From Micromonospora sp. KC723 (GTDB lineage: Bacteria > Actinomycetota > Actinomycetes > Mycobacteriales > Micromonosporaceae), in assembly GCF_004348595.1 (NCBI RefSeq), contig NZ_SMKD01000036.1:1-43918 (forward strand): 43,918 nt of DNA. Reading direction: 5' to 3'. The notes under the pieces were generated by a model. That model was not told the DNA's origin. It did no database searches and worked only from the letters and a program-made list of their open reading frames with translations. The first letter of the stretch is position 1; the number at the start of each line of letters is the position of its first letter. The translations under genes and the position numbers were made by a program. Shown here piece by piece: positions 18,382-28,070 of this stretch.

Positions 18382-20520
18382 TCAGTTGCCGGTCGTGAAA
18401 CCGGTGATGTCGCCCACCCGGGTCAGCGCCGCGTGCGCGGCGGCCACGATCCGGTCGGGGGTGAACCCGAACTGCTCGAAGAGCATCGAGTGCGGGGCGC
18501 TCGCGCCGTAGTGCTCCAGGCTGACGCTCTCGCCGCAGTCGCCGACGATCCCCCGCCAGGACATGGCGATGCCCGCCTCCACGCTCACCCGAGCCTTTAC
18601 CCCGCGTGGCAGGACCGACTCCCGGTACGCCTCGTCCTGCTCGAAGAACCACTCCTGGCAGGGCATCGAGACCACCCGGGTCGGGGTGCCGTCGGCCTCC
18701 AGCCGCTCCCGGGCGGTGAGGCAGAGCTGCACCTCGGAACCGGTGCCGACGATGATCACCTGCGGCTTGCCGTTGGACGCCTCGGCGAGCACGTAGCCGC
18801 CCCGGGCCACGCCCTCCGCGCCGGCCAACCGCTCGCGGTCCAGCGTCGGCAGCGCCTGCCGGCTCAGCGCCAGCGCGGTCGGCCGGTCGGTGTGCTCCAG
18901 CGCCTGCCGCCACGCCCAGGCGGTCTCGTTGGCGTCGGCGGGCCGGACCACGTCCAGGCCGGGGATGGCGCGCAGCGCGGTCAGGTGCTCCACGGGCTGG
19001 TGGGTGGGGCCGTCCTCGCCGAGACCGATCGAGTCGTGCGTCCAGACGTAGACCACCGGCAGCCTCATCAGCGCGGCGAGCCGCACCGCCGGGCGCATGT
19101 AGTCGCTGAACACCAGGAACGTGCCGCCGTACGGGCGGGTGCCGCCGTGCAGGGCGATGCCGTTGAGGATCGCGCCCATGGCGTGCTCACGGATGCCGAA
19201 GTGCAGCGTGCGGCCGTACTCGTGGCCCGGGAAGTCCTTCGTGGCGTGCACGGCCGGGATGAACGACGGCTCGCCCTTCATGGTGGTGTTGTTGCTCTCG
19301 GCCAGGTCGGCCGAGCCGCCCCACAGCTCCGGCAGCACCGGGGCGAGGGCCTCCAGCACCTTGCCGGAGGCGGCCCGGGTGGCGATGCCCTTGGCGTCGG
19401 CGGGGAAGGTGGGCAGGGCGTCCGTCCAGCCCTGGGGGAGCACCCGGCCGGCCATCCGGTCGTAGGTCGCCTTGCGTTCGGCGTTCGCGCCGGCCCAGGC
19501 GTCGAAGGCCTGCTGCCACTGCCGCTGGGCGGCCTCGCCGCGGCCCATCACCTGCCGGGCGTGGCCCAGCACCTCCTCGTCGACCTCGAAGGTCCGCTGC
19601 GGGTCGAAGCCGAGGATCCGCTTGGTGGCGGCCACCTCGTCGGCGCCGAGCGCCGAGCCGTGGATCTTGCCGGTGTTCTGCTTGTTCGGAGCGGGCCAGC
19701 CGATGATGGTGCGCAGCGCGATGAAGGAGGGCCGGCCGGTCTCGGCCTTGGCGGCGAGCAGCGCCTGGTACAGCGCCTCGACGTCCTCGTGGTAGTCGCC
19801 CCGGTCGGCGTCGCCGGCCCGCCAGTCGACGGTCTGCACGTGCCAGCCGTACGCCTGGTAGCGGGCCGCGACGTCCTCGCTCTTGGCGATCCGCGTGTCG
19901 TCCTCGATGGAGATCTCGTTGTCGTCGTAGATCAGGCAGAGGTTGCCCAGCTGCTGGTGCCCGGCGAGCGCGCTGGCCTCGTGGCTGATGCCCTCCTCGA
20001 TGTCGCCGTCGGAGGCGATGCACCAGATGTCGTGGTCGAAGACCGAGGCGCCCGGCTCGGTCTCCGGGTCGAACAGGCCCCGCTCGCGGCGGGCCGCCAT
20101 CGCCATCCCGACCGCGTTGCCCAGGCCCTGGCCCAGCGGGCCGGTGGTGGTCTCCACGCCCGGGGTGTGGCCGTGCTCCGGGTGGCCCGGGGTGAGCGAG
20201 CCCCACTGCCGCAGCGACTTGAGGTCCTCCAGGCTCAGGGGGTAGCCGGAGAGGAAGAGCTGGATGTAGAGGGTGAGGCTGGAGTGGCCGGCGGAGAGGA
20301 CGAACCGGTCGCGGCCGGGCCAGTTCGGGTCGGCCGGGTTGTGCCGCATCACCCGGTTGAAGAGCAGGTACGCCGCGGGCGCGAGGCTCATCGCGGTGCC
20401 CGGGTGGCCGTTGCCGGATTTCTCTACGGCGTCCATGGCCAGCACGCGGACGGTGTCGACGGCCCGACGGTCGAGGTCGGACCAGTTGAGTGCGGGGTGC
20501 TCGGGTCGGTTGGCAGCCAC
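18382..20520 (-). CDS. tkt: Transketolase
   Basis: A 712-aa thiamine-diphosphate enzyme moving two-carbon units between sugar phosphates. Motifs: [19 protein letters not shown] near residue 35, [13 protein letters not shown], and the ThDP-binding [16 protein letters not shown]. The C-terminal half has [19 protein letters not shown] and [13 protein letters not shown] 20520 follows GAGGAG by about 10 bases; the open frame upstream to 20862 overlaps the divergent promoter region and is not coding. It is first in the pentose-phosphate operon. Confidence 0.96.
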   Translation of the reverse strand: MAANRPEHPALNWSDLDRRAVDTVRVLAMDAVEKSGNGHPGTAMSLAPAAYLLFNRVMRHNPADPNWPGRDRFVLSAGHSSLTLYIQLFLSGYPLSLEDLKSLRQWGSLTPGHPEHGHTPGVETTTGPLGQGLGNAVGMAMAARRERGLFDPETEPGASVFDHDIWCIASDGDIEEGISHEASALAGHQQLGNLCLIYDDNEISIEDDTRIAKSEDVAARYQAYGWHVQTVDWRAGDADRGDYHEDVEALYQALLAAKAETGRPSFIALRTIIGWPAPNKQNTGKIHGSALGADEVAATKRILGFDPQRTFEVDEEVLGHARQVMGRGEAAQRQWQQAFDAWAGANAERKATYDRMAGRVLPQGWTDALPTFPADAKGIATRAASGKVLEALAPVLPELWGGSADLAESNNTTMKGEPSFIPAVHATKDFPGHEYGRTLHFGIREHAMGAILNGIALHGGTRPYGGTFLVFSDYMRPAVRLAALMRLPVVYVWTHDSIGLGEDGPTHQPVEHLTALRAIPGLDVVRPADANETAWAWRQALEHTDRPTALALSRQALPTLDRERLAGAEGVARGGYVLAEASNGKPQVIIVGTGSEVQLCLTARERLEADGTPTRVVSMPCQEWFFEQDEAYRESVLPRGVKARVSVEAGIAMSWRGIVGDCGESVSLEHYGASAPHSMLFEQFGFTPDRIVAAAHAALTRVGDITGFTTGN

Positions 20521-20603
20521 GATGGTTGTGCTCCTCGGCAGATGGGCGGAACCCTCACTGGTGACCCTATCGAGCGGCCGTAAACGTCCGCCCGGGGATC
20601 TCT

Positions 20604-20623
20604 GCACGTACCTGGGTACGTGC
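20604..20623. promoter_or_regulatory. Perfect inverted repeat in the tkt-ctaB divergent promoter region
   Basis: GCACGTACCTGGGTACGTGC: 9-bp arms (20604-20612 and 20615-20623) with a 2-bp centre, in the 283-bp gap between divergent tkt and ctaB. It lies 84 bp upstream of the tkt start codon. This size and symmetry suit a dimeric regulator operator. The regulator is unknown. Confidence 0.45.
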
Positions 20624-20803
20624 CTGACACGGTGATCGTTCAGGGCCGGGCGGGGCGTGTTCCACCGAAGGTGTGACGGCTCGCACCGTTGACGGGTCGC
20701 CCGGGCAGCCAAAACGACGCCGCGTAGTCTGTGGGGCGGTGTGTGGGCCCGGTCGGGTCCGGCCGACCCGTCTCCCCCTGCCGAAGCCGGAAGGTGGCAA
20801 TCC

Positions 20804-21763
20804 GTGAGCATGATCACCGAGCGCCCCGTCAGCAACTCTGCCGGGCAACCGCCGGTGCGCACGGTGGCCGAGGAGTCGGCGACACCGCGCCGCGACGTCC
20901 GGGCCGTGGTCTCCGCCTACGTCGCGCTGACCAAGCCGCGGATCGTCGAGCTGCTGTTGGTGACGACGGTGCCGGCGATGATGCTCGCCGACGGTGGGAT
21001 GCCCTCGCTCTGGCTGGTGGCGGTGGTGCTGGTCGGTGGTTCGCTGGCCGCCGGGGCGGCCAGCGTCCTCAACTGCTACATCGACCGGGACATCGACCAG
21101 CTGATGCGGCGCACCAAGCGTCGCCCGCTGCCCGCGCACACCGTGTCGCCGCGCAACGCGCTGGTCTTCGGGCTGGTGCTGGCGGTGGTGTCGACGGCGC
21201 TGATGGCGGCGCTCACCAACCTGCTGGCCGCCGCGCTGACCCTGGCCGCGATCGTCTACTACGACCTCGTCTACACGCTCTGGCTCAAGCGCACCACCAC
21301 GGCGAACACCTTCTGGGGCGGGGCGTGCGGGGCCGCCCCGGTGCTGATCGGCTGGGCGGCGGTCACCAATTCCCTGGCGCCGCAGGCGTGGGTGCTGTTC
21401 GCGGTGGTCTTCTTCTGGCAGATGCCGCACTTCTACCCACTGGCCATGAAGTACAAGGACGACTACGCCCGGGCGGGGATTCCGATGCTGCCGGTGGTCG
21501 CCTCGGCCCGCCGGGTCAACGCGGAGATCCTGGTCTTCGCCTGGCTGACCGTGCTCGCCTCGCTGGTGCTGTGGCCGTTGGGTATGAGCCTGGTCTACGG
21601 TGTGCCGACCCTCGTGGTGGGGGCCGTCTTCCTCGTCGAGGCGCACCGGCTGTGCCGTCGGGTGACCCGGGGGCAGGCGGTCAAGCCGATGCGGCTGTTC
21701 CACTGGTCGACCACCTACCTGACCATCCTCTTCGCCGCCGTCGCGCTCGACGCGCTGGTCTGA
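20804..21763 (+). CDS. ctaB: Protoheme IX farnesyltransferase (heme O synthase)
   Basis: A polytopic membrane prenyltransferase that attaches a farnesyl group to heme B, giving heme O for cytochrome oxidase. The UbiA-family aspartate motif is visible as [20 protein letters not shown], and the second conserved block is [20 protein letters not shown]. About nine hydrophobic helices span the protein. GTG 20804 (319 aa) follows GGAAGG (20789-20794) by 9 bases; ATG 20810 is an alternative. ctaA, the next enzyme of heme A synthesis, is 3.5 kb away on the other strand. Confidence 0.95.
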   Translation: MSMITERPVSNSAGQPPVRTVAEESATPRRDVRAVVSAYVALTKPRIVELLLVTTVPAMMLADGGMPSLWLVAVVLVGGSLAAGAASVLNCYIDRDIDQLMRRTKRRPLPAHTVSPRNALVFGLVLAVVSTALMAALTNLLAAALTLAAIVYYDLVYTLWLKRTTTANTFWGGACGAAPVLIGWAAVTNSLAPQAWVLFAVVFFWQMPHFYPLAMKYKDDYARAGIPMLPVVASARRVNAEILVFAWLTVLASLVLWPLGMSLVYGVPTLVVGAVFLVEAHRLCRRVTRGQAVKPMRLFHWSTTYLTILFAAVALDALV

Positions 21764-21981
21764 CGCCCGTCCGGGGTGCGGGAGGGCGTGCTTCCCCACT
21801 CTCGATCGCAGGGCAGTAAATCGGGCATACCAGGTCTTAGCGGGCCGTCCGTTTTCGGTCATCGTTTCCGGCAAGTCCGGGTGAATCGCCTGCGCTTTTC
21901 CGTAAACCTGTTCGTAATTGGCATCACAAAAGGTTCATCGTTCTCGCCCGGACGGGTGCGTCTCTGCTTAGGCTGCCCGTC

Positions 21982-22314
21982 ATGGCAGATGGTTCCGATA
22001 CAACGCTGACGACTGAGCAGGACGTGGAGCAGGCCCCCAACGGCCTGGTCGCCGGCATCAAGTCGTTCGCCGCCGGGCATGGCGGCGCGAAAGCGGTCAT
22101 CGAGTACGTCGGCAAGCGCGGGGCCCGCATCGTCCTCGTCGGCTCCGACGGCGCGTGGGCCGACCAGTTCGCCGACGACACCGTCGTCGCGCGGCAGGCG
22201 TGCGCCAAGGCGGGCGTCACCGTGGAGAACGCCTGGGAACGCGAACTCATGGACCAGATGCGTCCGAGCAACGACCTCTGGCGGTCCATGGCCCGGCGCA
22301 CGATGGCCCGTTGA
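21982..22314 (+). CDS. Conserved-looking 110-aa protein of unknown function
   Basis: ATG 21982 opens a 110-aa soluble, charged protein. After a polar N-terminus it has VAGIKSFAAGHGGAKAVIEY, then GARIVLVGSDGAWADQF and a C-terminal helix WRSMARRTMAR. I do not recognise the family. No ribosome-binding site is evident; TAGGCT (21969-21974) ends 7 bases before the ATG, which would fit a leaderless mRNA. The 218-bp gap to ctaB is noticeably less GC-rich than its surroundings and probably holds this gene's promoter. It is followed after 8 bp by the ATP-grasp gene, with which it is probably co-transcribed. Confidence 0.7.
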   Translation: MADGSDTTLTTEQDVEQAPNGLVAGIKSFAAGHGGAKAVIEYVGKRGARIVLVGSDGAWADQFADDTVVARQACAKAGVTVENAWERELMDQMRPSNDLWRSMARRTMAR

Positions 22315-22322
22315 GAGATGTC

Positions 22323-23243
22323 GTGACGGACCACCAGGCGGCCCGGGGGAAACCCCGGGTCGCTCTCGTCACCTGTGACCGGCTCACCGACCTCGACCCC
22401 GACGACCGGCTCGTGCTCGCCCCGCTCGCCGGCCGGGGTGTCCGCGTGGACCCGGCCGTCTGGGACGATCCCGACGTCGACTGGCCGGCGTACGACCTGG
22501 TCGTGCTCCGTTCCCCGTGGGACTACGCGCTGCGCCGCGACGAGTTCGTGGCCTGGGCGGACACCGTGCCGCAGCTGGTCAACCCGGCCGACGTGGTGCG
22601 CTGGAACACCGACAAGCGGTACCTGGGCGAGTTGGCCGCCGCCGGCGTCCCGACCGTGCCGACCTCCTGGGTCGACCCGGGAGCGGACTGGACGCCCCCG
22701 GCCGGCCCCGGCCAGTACGTGGTCAAGCCGGCGGTCAGCGCCGGCAGCCAGGACACCGGCCGCTACGACCCGGCCGATCCGCAACACCGGGAACTGGCCG
22801 TCGCGCACGTGCGTCGGCTCTCCGCGGCCGGGCGGGTCGCCATGGTCCAGCCGTACCTCGACGCCGTGGACACCGCGGGGGAGACCGCGCTGCTCTTCCT
22901 GGCCGGTCCGGACGGCCTGACCCTCAGCCACGCCATCCGCAAGGGTCCGATGCTGGACGGCCCGGACCTCGGCGTCGAGGGGCTATACCGCCCGGAGGAC
23001 ATCACCGCGCGCTCCGCCACCCCCGACCAGTTGGCCGTCGCGGAGCAGGTCCTGGCCGCCGTGCCCGGCGGGACGCAGCGGCTGCTCTACGCCCGGGTGG
23101 ACCTGATCCCGGGCGCGGACGGCAGGCCCGTCCTGGTGGAGCTGGAACTGACCGAGCCGTCGCTGTTCGTCGGGTACGCCGACGGCGCCCCCGACCGGCT
23201 CGCCGACGCGATCGTCACCCACCTGGCCCGCCGCCGGGGCTGA
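22323..23243 (+). CDS. ATP-grasp domain protein, RimK/glutathione-synthetase-like
   Basis: A 306-aa protein from GTG 22323. It resembles the ATP-grasp ligases that include glutathione synthetase-like and cycloserine-pathway (DcsG-type) enzymes. The N-terminal pre-grasp part is VALVTCDRLTDLDPDD...YDLVVLRSPWDY. The nucleotide-grasp core contains GQYVVKPAVSAGSQDTGRY, and the metal-binding end is VLVELELTEPSLF. Such enzymes join a carboxylate to an amine or thiol through an acylphosphate; substrates here cannot be predicted. It is probably co-transcribed with the 110-aa gene. Confidence 0.8.
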   Translation: MTDHQAARGKPRVALVTCDRLTDLDPDDRLVLAPLAGRGVRVDPAVWDDPDVDWPAYDLVVLRSPWDYALRRDEFVAWADTVPQLVNPADVVRWNTDKRYLGELAAAGVPTVPTSWVDPGADWTPPAGPGQYVVKPAVSAGSQDTGRYDPADPQHRELAVAHVRRLSAAGRVAMVQPYLDAVDTAGETALLFLAGPDGLTLSHAIRKGPMLDGPDLGVEGLYRPEDITARSATPDQLAVAEQVLAAVPGGTQRLLYARVDLIPGADGRPVLVELELTEPSLFVGYADGAPDRLADAIVTHLARRRG

Positions 23244-23263
23244 CCCGCCGGTCCCGCCGCCGG

Positions 23264-23283
23264 CCGCGCCCGGCCGGGCGCGG
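23264..23283. terminator. GC-rich palindrome between convergent genes
   Basis: CCGCGCCCGGCCGGGCGCGG is a perfect 20-bp palindrome in the 57-bp gap between the ATP-grasp gene and ctaA, which converge here. It is a probable bidirectional terminator. Confidence 0.5.
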
Positions 23284-23300
23284 ACACCGGCCCCGCCGGG

Positions 23301-24245
23301 TCAGGCGGCGGCGGGGACGCGGTCGGCGGCCGGCGTGGGCTGCGGGGTGGGCTCGACCGGGCGGCGTTCCCGGGTCGACCAGAGCACCGACAGGGTGGCC
23401 AGCAGCACCAGGCAGGAGCCGAGCATGTGCGCGCCGACCAGGAACGCCGGCAGGTCGGTGAGGTACTGCACGAAGCCGATCACGCCCTGACCCAGCTCGA
23501 CGGCGACCAGCACGAGGGCGGCCCGGGCGGGGCCGGCGGCGCCGACCGCCCGGAAGGCGAAGACCAGCGCCACGGAGAGGCCGATCAGCAGGAACACGAC
23601 GTCGGCGTGCACCTGGGAGATCTGCTCGGGATCCAGGCCGTTGCGGGCGGCCCCGCCGTCGCCGGCGTGCGGCCCGCTGCCGGTCACCCAGGTGCCCACC
23701 ACCAGCACCGAGGCGCTGACCGCCGTGGTGAGCGCCGCCAGGGCGCGCAGCGGACCGGGCACCACGGGCACCGCCGGCCCGTCCGGCTCGGTGATCCGGC
23801 GCCACAGCGCGTACGCGGCGGCGATCACCGCCATCGAGGCGAGGAAGTGCAGCCCGACCACCCACGGGTTGAGGTTGGTCAGCACGGTGATCCCGCCGAC
23901 GACCGCCTGCGCGGGGATGCCGAACAGCACGGCCACCGCCAGCGGCAGCAGCCGGCGCCGACGCGGCCGGTGCGCCAGCACCGCCAGCACCACGGCGAGT
24001 GCGATGGCCCCGACGGCGAAGGCGAGTAGCCGGTTGCCGAACTCGATCACCCCGTGCACGCCCATCTCCGGGGTGGCCGTGTACGACTCGTCGGTGCACC
24101 GAGGCCAGGTCGGGCAGCCCAGGCCGGAGGCGGTGAGCCGGACGGCCCCGCCGGTGACGACGATGGCCACGTTCGCCACGAGCGAGGCGTACGCGAGGCG
24201 GCGCAGCAGGGTCTCGGAGACCGGGAACCGGACGGAAGCCTTCAC
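23301..24245 (-). CDS. ctaA: Heme A synthase (COX15/CtaA family)
   Basis: Membrane enzyme oxidising heme O to heme A for cytochrome c oxidase. Eight hydrophobic helices are visible. The first loop carries a cysteine pair, GLGCPTWPRC, as in Bacillus CtaA. Heme-ligand type histidines lie in MGVHGVIEFGNRLLAF, VVGLHFLASMAV and VGAHMLGSCLVL. GTG 24245 (314 aa) is preferred; the frame allows GTG 24263. TAGGAT a few bases upstream suggests a -10 element close to the start. The gene diverges from sufR. Confidence 0.93.
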   Translation of the reverse strand: MKASVRFPVSETLLRRLAYASLVANVAIVVTGGAVRLTASGLGCPTWPRCTDESYTATPEMGVHGVIEFGNRLLAFAVGAIALAVVLAVLAHRPRRRRLLPLAVAVLFGIPAQAVVGGITVLTNLNPWVVGLHFLASMAVIAAAYALWRRITEPDGPAVPVVPGPLRALAALTTAVSASVLVVGTWVTGSGPHAGDGGAARNGLDPEQISQVHADVVFLLIGLSVALVFAFRAVGAAGPARAALVLVAVELGQGVIGFVQYLTDLPAFLVGAHMLGSCLVLLATLSVLWSTRERRPVEPTPQPTPAADRVPAAA

Positions 24246-24361
24246 ATCGCGAATCCTACGCACTGTAGTGGAGCCCGATCGGGCGGCTCCGCCGTCCCGG
24301 TGTCGGGGATCACCGAAGGTCCGGTTTGCGGGCCTGGGGCGAATTACGTAACGTTGCCGTT
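24246..24361. promoter_or_regulatory. Divergent promoter region of ctaA and sufR
   Basis: This 116-bp gap contains two small palindromes: CACTGTAGTG (24261-24270, 4-bp arms) next to the ctaA start and TTACGTAA just upstream of the sufR GTG. Either could be an operator; the second is the better candidate for sufR autoregulation. Short arms make both tentative. Confidence 0.35.
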
Positions 24362-25114
24362 GTGAAAAACGCGGCGGCGCTCTCCGGGCACCCGCCGGTG
24401 ACCGTGCCGGTCACCGGCGTGCCGCCGTCCGCCGATCTTCCCACCCGTGACCGGGTCACCCAGCTGCTGCTGGAGCAGGGCGCGACCACCGCCGCCCAGC
24501 TCGGCTCGGCGCTCGGGCTGAGCCCGGCCGCCATCCGCCGGCACCTGGACGCGATGCTCGCCGACGGCGACGTGATCGCCCGGGAACAGGTCGTGCGGGG
24601 CAGCCGGGGCCGGGGTCGCCCGGCGAAGGTGTTCCTGCTGACCGACGCCGCCCGGGGCCGGTGCGGCACGCACCACTACGACAACATGGCCACCGAGGCG
24701 CTGCGCTGGATCGCCCGCAGCGGCGGTTCCGAGGCGGTGGCGGCGTTCGCCACCGAGCAGGTCGCCGCGCTGGAGGCGCGCTGCCGGGCCGCCATGGAGG
24801 ACGCCGGGGACGACCCGCTCGCGCGGGCGGAGGCACTCGCCGCCGCGCTCACCGCCGAGGGTTACGCTGCCAACGCGTCCACGATCGCCTCCGGCGGCCA
24901 GCTCTGCCAGCACCACTGCCCGGTGGCGCACGTGGCCGCCGAGTTCCCCCAGCTGTGCGAGGCCGAGACCGGGGTCATCTCCCGGCTGGTCGGCACCCAC
25001 GTGCAGCGCCTGGCCACCATCGCCCACGGCGACGGGGTGTGCACCACGCACATTCCGGCCCAGCCGCGCGCCCAGTCCGGTAACACCGTCACCACTGTGA
25101 GGACAGATAGATGA
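24362..25114 (+). CDS. sufR: SufR-type iron-sulfur-sensing repressor of the suf operon
   Basis: A 250-aa winged-helix regulator that senses Fe-S status and represses suf. The HTH is at about residues 30-75 ([20 protein letters not shown], then [13 protein letters not shown]) with a basic wing [11 protein letters not shown]. The C-terminal cluster-binding motif is visible as [20 protein letters not shown], with three cysteines. GTG 24362 is favoured; the annotated frame can extend to 24326. Its TGA overlaps the sufB ATG, so repressor and operon are one translational unit. Confidence 0.92.
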   Translation: MKNAAALSGHPPVTVPVTGVPPSADLPTRDRVTQLLLEQGATTAAQLGSALGLSPAAIRRHLDAMLADGDVIAREQVVRGSRGRGRPAKVFLLTDAARGRCGTHHYDNMATEALRWIARSGGSEAVAAFATEQVAALEARCRAAMEDAGDDPLARAEALAAALTAEGYAANASTIASGGQLCQHHCPVAHVAAEFPQLCEAETGVISRLVGTHVQRLATIAHGDGVCTTHIPAQPRAQSGNTVTTVRTDR

Positions 25115-26541
25115 CCGAGCAGATCGTCCAGCCCCTGACCCAGGAAGAGCAGCTCGCCGCCCTCGGTCGCTACGAGTACGGCTGGGCCGACCCCGACGCC
25201 GCCGGGGCGGTTGCCCAGCGTGGCCTCAGCGAGGCGGTGGTGCGGGACATCTCGGCCAAGAAGAACGAGCCGGCCTGGATGCTCGACCTGCGCCTGAAGG
25301 GCCTGCGCCTGTTCGGCCGTAAGCCGATGCCGGCGTGGGGCGCCGACCTCACCGGGATCGACTTCGACAACATCAAGTACTTCGTGCGGTCCACCGAGAA
25401 GCAGGCCACCAGCTGGGAGGACCTGCCCGAGGACATCAAGAACACCTACGACAGGCTGGGCATCCCGGAGGCGGAGAAGCAGCGGCTGATCGCCGGTGTC
25501 GCGGCCCAGTACGAGTCCGAGGTCGTCTACCACAAGATCCGCGAGGACCTGGAGGAGCAGGGGGTCGTCTTCCTCGACACCGACACCGCCCTCAAGGAGC
25601 ACGAGGATCTGTTCAAGGAGTACTTCGGCACCGTCATCCCGGTCGGCGACAACAAGTTCGCCGCGCTGAACACCTCGGTCTGGTCCGGCGGCTCGTTCAT
25701 CTACGTGCCGAAGGGCGTGCGCGTGGAGATCCCGTTGCAGGCCTACTTCCGGATCAACACCGAGAACATGGGCCAGTTCGAGCGGACCCTGATCATCGTC
25801 GACGAGGGCGCGTACGTGCACTACGTCGAGGGTTGCACCGCGCCCATCTACTCCTCGGACTCGCTGCACAGCGCCGTGGTGGAGATCATCGTCAAGAAGA
25901 ACGCCCGCTGCCGGTACACGACCATCCAGAACTGGTCGAACAACGTCTACAACCTGGTCACCAAGCGCGCCGTGTGCCACGAGGGCGCGACCATGGAGTG
26001 GATCGACGGCAACATCGGCTCCAAGGTGACCATGAAGTACCCCGCCGTGTACATGACCGGTGAGCACGCCAAGGGCGAGGTGCTCTCGGTGGCCATGGCC
26101 GGCGAGGGCCAGCACCAGGACGCCGGCGCCAAGATGGTGCACGCCGCGCCGCACACCAGCAGCACGATCGTGTCGAAGTCGATCGCCCGGGGCGGGGGCC
26201 GCACCTCGTACCGCGGTCTGGTGCAGGTGCTGGAGGGCTCGCACCACAGCCGGAGCACGGTCAAGTGCGACGCGCTGCTGGTCGACACCATCTCCCGCTC
26301 GGACACCTACCCGTACGTCGACATCCGCGAGGACGACGTGGCGATGGGGCACGAGGCGACCGTCTCCAAGGTCAGCGAGGACCAGCTCTTCTACCTGATG
26401 AGCCGGGGCCTGAGCGAGGACGAGGCGATGGCGATGATCGTGCGCGGCTTCATCGAGCCGATCGCCAAGGAGCTCCCGATGGAGTACGCCCTGGAGCTCA
26501 ACCGCCTGATCGAGCTGCAGATGGAGGGCGCGGTCGGCTGA
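25111..26541 (+). CDS. sufB: Fe-S cluster assembly scaffold SufB
   Basis: A 476-aa scaffold subunit of the SufBCD complex on which Fe-S clusters are built. Family blocks: [53 protein letters not shown] with the persulfide-accepting cysteine, and [23 protein letters not shown] 25111 overlaps the sufR stop by four bases. Length and order (sufR-B-D) match other actinobacteria. Confidence 0.97.
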   Translation: MTEQIVQPLTQEEQLAALGRYEYGWADPDAAGAVAQRGLSEAVVRDISAKKNEPAWMLDLRLKGLRLFGRKPMPAWGADLTGIDFDNIKYFVRSTEKQATSWEDLPEDIKNTYDRLGIPEAEKQRLIAGVAAQYESEVVYHKIREDLEEQGVVFLDTDTALKEHEDLFKEYFGTVIPVGDNKFAALNTSVWSGGSFIYVPKGVRVEIPLQAYFRINTENMGQFERTLIIVDEGAYVHYVEGCTAPIYSSDSLHSAVVEIIVKKNARCRYTTIQNWSNNVYNLVTKRAVCHEGATMEWIDGNIGSKVTMKYPAVYMTGEHAKGEVLSVAMAGEGQHQDAGAKMVHAAPHTSSTIVSKSIARGGGRTSYRGLVQVLEGSHHSRSTVKCDALLVDTISRSDTYPYVDIREDDVAMGHEATVSKVSEDQLFYLMSRGLSEDEAMAMIVRGFIEPIAKELPMEYALELNRLIELQMEGAVG

Positions 26542-26601
26542 CGCCGCCCGACCCTCCCTCCGCTCAATGACACCGTCGTCCCGGAACAGACCAAGGAAGA
26601 G

Positions 26602-27744
26602 ATGACTACCCAGGCTTCCGCGCCGCCCAGCACCAAGTCGCAGGCGCTCCGCTCGTACGACGTCGCCGACTTCCCGGCCCTCACCGGCCTGGAGGAGGAG
26701 TGGCGTTTCACCCCGCTCAAGCGCCTGCGCGGCCTCGTCGGCGAGGCGCAGGCCGCGTCCGCCGCGGTCCGCCACGAGTACGGCGACCTGCCCCAGGGCG
26801 TCACCGTCGAGCGGGTCGTCCGGGACGACCCGCGGGTGGGCGGCGTGCTCACCCCGGTCGACCGCGTCAGCGCGCTGGCGTACGGCGGGACCGGACAGGC
26901 GCTGCTGGTGTCGGTGGCCGCCGACGCGGTGGTGGACACCCCGGTGGTCCTGCGGGTGGTCGGCGAGGGCGCGGACGGGCTGGCCTTCGGGCACACCTAC
27001 GTCGAGGTGGGGCGCTTCGCCGAGGTGATCCTGGTGCTGGAGCAGGTGGGGTCGACGACCCTGGCCGACAACGTCGAGGTGTCGGTGGCCGACGGCGCGA
27101 AGCTGACCCTGGTCACCGTCGCCGACTGGGCCGCCGACGCGGTCCAGGCCCAGCACCTGAAGATCAGGCTGGGTCGGGACGCCAAGGCCACCCACGTGCA
27201 GGTCACCCTCGGCGGGGACCTGGTCCGGCAGTACACCTCCGTGGAGTACACCGGCCGGGGCGGCGAGGCCGAGCTGTACGGCCTCTACTTCGCCGACTCC
27301 GGGCAGCACCTGGAGCACCGGCAGCTGGTCGACCACAACGTGCCGGACTGCCGCAGCTACGTCGGCTACCGGGGCGCGTTGCAGGGCGACGAGGCCCGGA
27401 CGGTCTGGGTGGGCGACGTGCTGATCCGCGCCGAGGCGACCGGCACCGACACGTACGAGATCAACCGGAACCTGCTGCTGTCCGACGGGGCGAGGGCGGA
27501 CTCGGTACCGAACCTGGAGATCGAGACCGGCGAGATCGCCGGGGCCGGCCACGCCAGCGCGACCGGCCGCTTCGACGACGAGCAGCTGTTCTACCTGATG
27601 GCCCGGGGTATCCCGGAGGCCGAGGCCCGCCGCCTGGTGGTCCGGGGCTTCTTCGCCGAGCTGATCAACAAGATCCCCGTCGAGGAGCTGCGTGAGCGGC
27701 TCGGTGACGCGATCGAGGCCCGGCTCACGAAGGCCGACGCCTGA
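26602..27744 (+). CDS. sufD: Fe-S cluster assembly protein SufD
   Basis: A 380-aa paralogue of SufB in the SufBC2D complex, needed for iron entry to the scaffold. Conserved blocks are GQHLEHRQLVDHNVPDCRSY, TYEINRNLLLSDGARADSVP, ASATGRFDDEQLFYLMARGI and VVRGFFAELINKIP. ATG 26602 follows AAGGAAGA. The stop overlaps the ATG of the Rieske gene by one base. Confidence 0.96.
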   Translation: MTTQASAPPSTKSQALRSYDVADFPALTGLEEEWRFTPLKRLRGLVGEAQAASAAVRHEYGDLPQGVTVERVVRDDPRVGGVLTPVDRVSALAYGGTGQALLVSVAADAVVDTPVVLRVVGEGADGLAFGHTYVEVGRFAEVILVLEQVGSTTLADNVEVSVADGAKLTLVTVADWAADAVQAQHLKIRLGRDAKATHVQVTLGGDLVRQYTSVEYTGRGGEAELYGLYFADSGQHLEHRQLVDHNVPDCRSYVGYRGALQGDEARTVWVGDVLIRAEATGTDTYEINRNLLLSDGARADSVPNLEIETGEIAGAGHASATGRFDDEQLFYLMARGIPEAEARRLVVRGFFAELINKIPVEELRERLGDAIEARLTKADA

Positions 27745-28070
27745 TGATCCGGATCTGCGCGACCGAGGACGTGCCGAAGGGCAGCGTGATCAGCGCCGAC
27801 GTGGACGGCACCCAGATCGCCCTGGTGCACGGCGAGGACGACCGGTTCTACGCCGTGTACGACGAGTGCTCCCACGCCGCGGTCGCCCTCTCCGAGGGCG
27901 AGGTCGAGGGCTGCACGCTGGAATGCTGGCTACACGGATCCCGTTTCGACCTACGTACCGGCGAACCGACCGGCCTGCCCGCCACCGAACCCGTTCCCGT
28001 CTACCCCGTCGAGATCCGCGACGGTGAGATCTACATCAGCCTGACGCCGAGCAATGGAGTGACCCGATAA
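27744..28070 (+). CDS. Rieske [2Fe-2S] ferredoxin in the suf operon
   Basis: A 108-aa non-heme-iron-oxygenase-type ferredoxin. The Rieske ligands are C42-x-H44 (ECSHAAV) and C61-x2-H64 (CWLHGS). No membrane anchor is present, so it is soluble. It overlaps sufD and sufC by one base each (TGATG/TAATG junctions), and it is a regular member of actinobacterial suf operons. It may deliver electrons for assembly; that is inference. Confidence 0.93.
   Translation: MIRICATEDVPKGSVISADVDGTQIALVHGEDDRFYAVYDECSHAAVALSEGEVEGCTLECWLHGSRFDLRTGEPTGLPATEPVPVYPVEIRDGEIYISLTPSNGVTR

Noticed and set aside
17902..20583. 893-codon plus-strand frame opposite tal and tkt
   Set aside because: Antisense shadow of strongly conserved enzymes.
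24862..27552. 896-codon minus-strand frame opposite sufR-sufB-sufD
   Set aside because: Antisense shadow of three clear suf genes; no recognisable motif.
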